Notes under the pieces: generated by a model
What the model was told of the DNA's origin: nothing
The model's input: the letters and a program-made list of their open reading frames with translations, nothing else
Databases searched by the model: none
Made by a program: the position numbers and the translations under genes
Shown here: positions 60,473 to 64,000 of the stretch, in pieces
Position numbering within the stretch: position 1 is the first letter of the stretch
Layout of the letters: every line of letters begins with the position of its first letter
From: Betaproteobacteria bacterium
GTDB taxonomy: Bacteria > Pseudomonadota > Gammaproteobacteria > Burkholderiales > SG8-41
Reading direction: 5' to 3'
Length of the DNA stretch: 64,000 bases
Assembly (NCBI GenBank): GCA_028292435.1
Contig: JAQGMI010000162.1
Coordinates: 1 to 64,000, forward strand

Positions 60473-61216
60473 ATGAATACTTTATCGGTCTGGGAGCTCG
60501 CGTACTGCGCCGCGGTTATTTTTCTGGCGTATGGACTGCGCGGCAGCACCGGTTTCGGCGCCGTCATCGGCATGCCGCTGCTCGCAATGGTACTTCCGCT
60601 CAAAGTGCTGGTGCCGGTGTGGACACTGCTCGGGTTTGCGTCATCGGCGGCGATTCTCGGCCGCGAGCGGCGATTCGTCGCAGTCGACGCTTTTATCGCA
60701 TTCATACCGTGGTGCCTGCTTGGCATCGCGCTCGGCCTTTACGTATTCACGAGTTTCGATTCGCGCATGCTCGCGCACGGTTTGGGTGTGCTCATAATCC
60801 TCTACGCCTTCGTTGCAATGTGGAACGCCATGCGCCCGCCGGAGCGCGCATTGAAGCTGCCGCCCGGCACGGCCGCTGTGTCGGGCACGGTTTCGGGCAT
60901 GGTCGGCGCGATCTTCGGCACGATGGGCAGCATGTTCTTCGTCATATTTCTCGACACTCGAAAACTGCCGAAAGCGCAGTTTCGCGCGACGATGTCGGCG
61001 ATGCTCATGCTGCTCTCGACCGTGCGCGGCGCCGGCTATTACGCCGTCGGCGAATTCACCACTGAATCGTGGCTCATGTTCGCGGCCGCGTTTCCAGCGA
61101 TGCTCGCCGGCATCTACGCAGGCGATCGCATTCAGCTGCGATTGAATGAAGTCACGTTTCGGCGCGTCGCATGCGCGACGTTGTTGTTGTGCGGACTGAC
61201 GCTGCTGTGGAAATAA
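60473..61216 (+). CDS. TauE/SafE family sulfite/anion exporter-type membrane protein
   Basis: A 247-aa polytopic protein with about eight helices and the two-repeat TauE/SafE pattern: ALRGSTGFGAVIGMPLLAMVLPL in the first half and GTVSGMVGAIFGTMGSMFFVIFL in the second. Family members export sulfite, sulfoacetate or organic acids, but the substrate is not predictable. 47 bases after phzF. Confidence 0.87.
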   Translation: MNTLSVWELAYCAAVIFLAYGLRGSTGFGAVIGMPLLAMVLPLKVLVPVWTLLGFASSAAILGRERRFVAVDAFIAFIPWCLLGIALGLYVFTSFDSRMLAHGLGVLIILYAFVAMWNAMRPPERALKLPPGTAAVSGTVSGMVGAIFGTMGSMFFVIFLDTRKLPKAQFRATMSAMLMLLSTVRGAGYYAVGEFTTESWLMFAAAFPAMLAGIYAGDRIQLRLNEVTFRRVACATLLLCGLTLLWK

Positions 61217-61240
61217 AAAAATGCTGATTGCATTTTTTGT
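61214..61240. terminator. Possible terminator after the TauE-like gene
   Basis: Symmetrical hairpin AAAAAATGC (61216-61224), loop TGATT, GCATTTTTT (61230-61238), overlapping the stop codon. The stem is AT-rich and weak, but it ends in a six-T run. Confidence 0.45.
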
Positions 61241-61421
61241 CTCCAAACGACGACATTCTGCGGGTAAGAGTTACAAACAATTACAGTAAACAACGGACAA
61301 AGTTCACAGAGCGGATTTATAGTTACGACATATTCTGTTTCCAGCAATACGAATTCAGCGCAGTCGGTAATCACGCTTTGCATCTGACTGGTTTCGGATT
61401 CACTTCAACAGGAGGCATTTC

Positions 61422-62048
61422 ATGTCCGCACAAACTTCTAAAATCAATCCGCTGGTGGCGGTCGCTTCCGTCGCCGTGATCATATTCAGCGCAGTGGGCG
61501 TTGGCGTGATGACGGGCGTCATCCCAAGCTCGAAATCGGCGAACGATTCGCTGAGCAAGGTCGAGCCGGCGACAAACGCCGCGCCTGAAGCGCCGCGCGC
61601 TACGTCGCCTTCGACTAAAGAAGCGGCGGCAAGCCATAAACCCGCCGCGGCGCCGCGCCAGGCCAAAACGCATGTCGCTGCAAATGAGCCGGCCCAACCG
61701 GCCGCGTCGCGTGTCTGCTATGAGTGCGGCAGCGTCGATGCGATTACGGTGCAGGAGCACAAAGGCCAGAGCAGCGCCCTCGGCGTTGCCGGCGGCGCGG
61801 TAGTCGGCGGCCTGCTCGGCAACCAGATCGGCAATGGCCGCGGCAATACGGTTGCGACGGTGGCCGGTGCGGTCGGCGGTGCGGTCGCCGGCAATGAAGT
61901 CGAGAAGCGCATGAAATCGACCAAGGATTACAAGCTCTCGGTGCGCATGGAAGACGGCAGTTACCATTCGTTCACCTTCGAAAATCCGCCGCCGTATGCC
62001 GTTGGCGAGCGCGTGAAAGTCGTCGACGGCCACCTTACGCGCAGCTGA
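61422..62048 (+). CDS. Glycine-zipper 2TM domain protein
   Basis: A 208-aa envelope protein. One N-terminal transmembrane helix (PLVAVASVAVIIFSAVGVGVM), an Ala/Pro/Ser-rich linker (about 45-95), a short Cys pair CYECG, then a glycine-zipper (Rick_17kDa-type) domain with ALGVAGGAVVGGLLGNQIGN and VATVAGAVGGAVAGNEVEKRM, and a C-terminal DGSYHSFTFENPPPY/ERVKVVDGH domain. No lipobox. Probably an inner-membrane-anchored periplasmic protein. AT-rich 200-base leader and AGGAGG site. Confidence 0.85.
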   Translation: MSAQTSKINPLVAVASVAVIIFSAVGVGVMTGVIPSSKSANDSLSKVEPATNAAPEAPRATSPSTKEAAASHKPAAAPRQAKTHVAANEPAQPAASRVCYECGSVDAITVQEHKGQSSALGVAGGAVVGGLLGNQIGNGRGNTVATVAGAVGGAVAGNEVEKRMKSTKDYKLSVRMEDGSYHSFTFENPPPYAVGERVKVVDGHLTRS

Positions 62049-62161
62049 GCTCATCGCAGGCAGTCTCAAATCTGCCGCGCGCCGGTAGCGGTCGCCGGGC
62101 GCGGCAGTTTCACGTCCGCCGGCGCGGGGTGAGCCGATGCCGTTTGAAGTAGACTTGCAGC

Positions 62162-63604
62162 ATGCGCAATTCGTCAGCGACTGTCGCTGAATCCCTCGCC
62201 GCGTTCGTAGCCACGCTCGACCCCGCGGCGATTCCCGCCGAGGTTCGCGACAAAGCCCGTTTACATCTGCTCGATTCGATCGGCATTGCGTATGCCGCTT
62301 CGCCGCTCGATTACGCGCGCAAGGCGTGCGCCGGACTCGCCGCCCTCGACAGTGGCGAGTACGCGGTCATCGGCATGCCGCACAAGCTGGCGCTGCGTGA
62401 TTCGGTGCTGATGAACGGGATGTTGATCCACGGGCTCGAGTACGACGACACCGCAATTCGCGGCCGCATTCATCCGAGCGCGTTCGGTATACCCGCGGCA
62501 CTCGGTGCCGGCGCCTTTGCGCGGGCAAATGGCCGCGAGTTGCTCACCGCGTATATCGTCGGCATGGAATGCGCAATCCGCATCGGCGCGGCGACACGCG
62601 GCGGTTTCTCGCCCGCGGGCTTCAATGCCGTGGGTGTCGTCGGCGCGTTTGGCAGCACGCTCGTCGCCGGGCGCTTGCTCGGGCTCGATGCGGAACGACT
62701 CACGATGGCCCAGGGCATCGCCTACAGCACTGCGGCGGGAAATCGCGAATTCACCGCAGCCGATTCATGGACCAAACGCTTCGAAGCCGGATGGCCCGCG
62801 GCGAGCGCCATCACTGCCGCGATGCTGGCCAAAGAAGGCTTCATCGCGCCGCGCACCGCGTACGAGGGCAAGTTCGGCGTCTTCAATACTTATCTCAACT
62901 CGCCCGCAGCGCCGGCCGACGTCGCCGCCATCACCGCCGGGCTTGGCCAGACGTGGGAATTTTCGCGCACCCTGATCAAGCTGCGCCCTTCGTGCTTCTT
63001 CAATCATCCGGTGATCAATGCAACGTTGGCGGTCGTCGGGGCGCATGCGTTGAATCCGGACGATATCGTCCGCATCCGCGCGCTGCTGCCTGCCGCTGCG
63101 ATCGACACCGTGTGCGAGCCGCGAGCGGAAAAATTGGCGCCGCGCGATATTGCCGCCGCCCAGTTCAGTGTTTATTTTTCCGCTGCCTGCGCGGCCATCA
63201 AGGGCCGCTTCACGCTCGGCGAGATGGATCTGCCGACGCTGAAAAATCCGGCGATTCAGGCGCTCGCCGCAAAAGTCGAATATGCGGTCGACCCCGATTC
63301 AAAATTTCCCGCGCACTACAGCGGCGGCGTCGAGATTTTCATGCGGGACGGACGCCAGTTGTCGGCGCGCGAGGACGTCAACGCGAGTTCGCCTGAAAAG
63401 CCGCTGCCGGCGGCGGCGATCGAAGAAAAATTTATTGCCAACGCGCAGCGTGCGATGCCTTTTGAACAAGCATGCGCACTGCGCGACCGGCTGCTCGCGA
63501 TCGAATCGTGTCGCGACGTGCGTGAACTCGCGCTCGGTTTTGGTGCGAACCCGACACAACATCGCGAGCCGGCCGCAAAAAATCAAATCATGCGTCGCAA
63601 TTAG
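62162..63604 (+). CDS. MmgE/PrpD family protein
   Basis: A 480-aa member of the 2-methylcitrate dehydratase (PrpD)/MmgE fold. Helical N-terminal domain with LHLLDSIGIAYAAS, HGLEYDDTAIRGRIHPSAFGIPA, GFNAVGVVGAFGS and FEAGWPAASAITAAMLAKEGF. C-terminal SCFFNHPVINATLAVVGAH domain. No prpB, prpC or acnD genes nearby, so 2-methylcitrate is unlikely to be assured as its substrate. Cis-aconitate decarboxylase-like activity is another possibility. Confidence 0.88.
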   Translation: MRNSSATVAESLAAFVATLDPAAIPAEVRDKARLHLLDSIGIAYAASPLDYARKACAGLAALDSGEYAVIGMPHKLALRDSVLMNGMLIHGLEYDDTAIRGRIHPSAFGIPAALGAGAFARANGRELLTAYIVGMECAIRIGAATRGGFSPAGFNAVGVVGAFGSTLVAGRLLGLDAERLTMAQGIAYSTAAGNREFTAADSWTKRFEAGWPAASAITAAMLAKEGFIAPRTAYEGKFGVFNTYLNSPAAPADVAAITAGLGQTWEFSRTLIKLRPSCFFNHPVINATLAVVGAHALNPDDIVRIRALLPAAAIDTVCEPRAEKLAPRDIAAAQFSVYFSAACAAIKGRFTLGEMDLPTLKNPAIQALAAKVEYAVDPDSKFPAHYSGGVEIFMRDGRQLSAREDVNASSPEKPLPAAAIEEKFIANAQRAMPFEQACALRDRLLAIESCRDVRELALGFGANPTQHREPAAKNQIMRRN

Positions 63605-63656
63605 CGGCATACTCGGACGCATCGAGCCGCGGTCTCACGCGTAAAAAGGAACAACC

Positions 63657-64000
63657 ATGAGAATCAAAAATGCGCTGTGCATATTGGCCATCGCAGCATC
63701 TGCACTGCTGTGCGGACCCGCGGCCGCGCAGTCACAGAACATGTATTACGATTCGACGCCGTGGCCGCTGCCCGCCGACGGCAGCACGTCGGTATTCAAG
63801 TTGAACGGCATGACGACCGCGCACGCAATCATGATGTCGTTTACGCGTTACGCAGACGGCAAGCCGGTGACCGACAGTCCGATCATTACCTTGATGCCGG
63901 GTTCCACGGCGCGCTGGTCGGCCCCGGAAGGCGGCTGCACCTACGAGCTTGAACTCGTCGACGCGAATCCGCCGTTGATCAACATGAAAAAACCGTACTC
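63657..64000 (+). CDS. Exported protein of unknown function (3' end outside window)
   Basis: The frame from ATG 63657 (AAAAAGGA in front) stays open to the end of the window. It begins with a signal peptide, MRIKNALCILAIAASALLCG, cleaved near AAAQS. The mature part reads YYDSTPWPLPADGSTSVFKL, then ARWSAPEGGCTYELELVDAN. About 114 residues are visible. It may be a soluble periplasmic protein. I do not recognise a family. Confidence 0.7.
   Translation, partial: MRIKNALCILAIAASALLCGPAAAQSQNMYYDSTPWPLPADGSTSVFKLNGMTTAHAIMMSFTRYADGKPVTDSPIITLMPGSTARWSAPEGGCTYELELVDANPPLINMKKPY

Noticed and set aside
61228-61479. 83-codon forward frame before the glycine-zipper gene
   Set aside because: It lies in an AT-rich leader and overlaps the real start with AGGAGG; no similarity to anything.

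Overview
The window looks like a chromosomal segment of an uncultured betaproteobacterium, most likely Burkholderiales or close kin. The grounds are a base composition near 60% GC by eye, the order pilC-pilD-coaE-zapD-yacG, a complete dcw (division and cell wall) cluster from mraZ to ftsZ-lpxC, two Bug/TctC-type tricarboxylate-binding receptors of the kind expanded in this order, and a GlnS with the N-terminal insertion I associate with Burkholderiales. No tRNA, rRNA, CRISPR array, phage or intact insertion sequence was seen.

Layout. 0-3.8 kb (+): end of pilC, then pilD, coaE, zapD, yacG. 3.8-11.3 kb (mostly -): Nudix/TMP-synthase-like fusion, DUF815 ATPase, argJ, secA, an M23 peptidase and a small membrane protein, with a DciA-like gene on +. 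11.4-30.2 kb (-): the dcw cluster, read from right to left as mraZ, rsmH, ftsL, ftsI, murE, murF, mraY, murD, ftsW, murG, murC, murB, ddl, ftsQ, ftsA, ftsZ, lpxC, mostly with 4-base stop/start overlaps and with a three-copy MraZ operator upstream. 30.7-34.2 kb (-): a TtuC-like dehydrogenase, the RNase P RNA gene, pyrC and rsmI. 34.2-37.4 kb (+): LpoA-like protein, yraN, gmhA, a BON lipoprotein and rfaE2. 37.4-39.8 kb (-): SPOR protein, coaX, birA. 39.8-42.5 kb (+): a soluble triple-PAS histidine kinase with two single-domain receivers.

42.5-52.4 kb is a coherent iron locus: bfr and bfd on -, and tonB-exbB-exbD, an FTR1 permease, hemP, a siderophore receptor and an FbpABC-type ferric transporter on +. 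A Fur-box-like site lies in the bfd/tonB divergent promoter. 52.4-64 kb (+) is accessory metabolism: an enolase-superfamily enzyme, an S51 peptidase, two Bug receptors, glnS, an alpha/beta hydrolase followed by the tail of a lost one, phzF, a TauE permease, a glycine-zipper protein, an MmgE/PrpD protein and the start of an exported protein.

The most interesting observation is inside the dcw cluster. The genes murD-ftsW-murG are bracketed by a second, diverged copy of the last 19 codons of mraY on one side and of the first ~20 codons of murC on the other. Each copy sits in its own small reading frame. The mraY copy differs at 10 of 57 bases yet encodes exactly the same peptide. This is what one would expect if a block spanning mraY-end, murD, ftsW, murG and murC-start had been imported from a related genome and spliced between the resident mraY and murC. 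I know of no description of this, and it can be tested by phylogeny.
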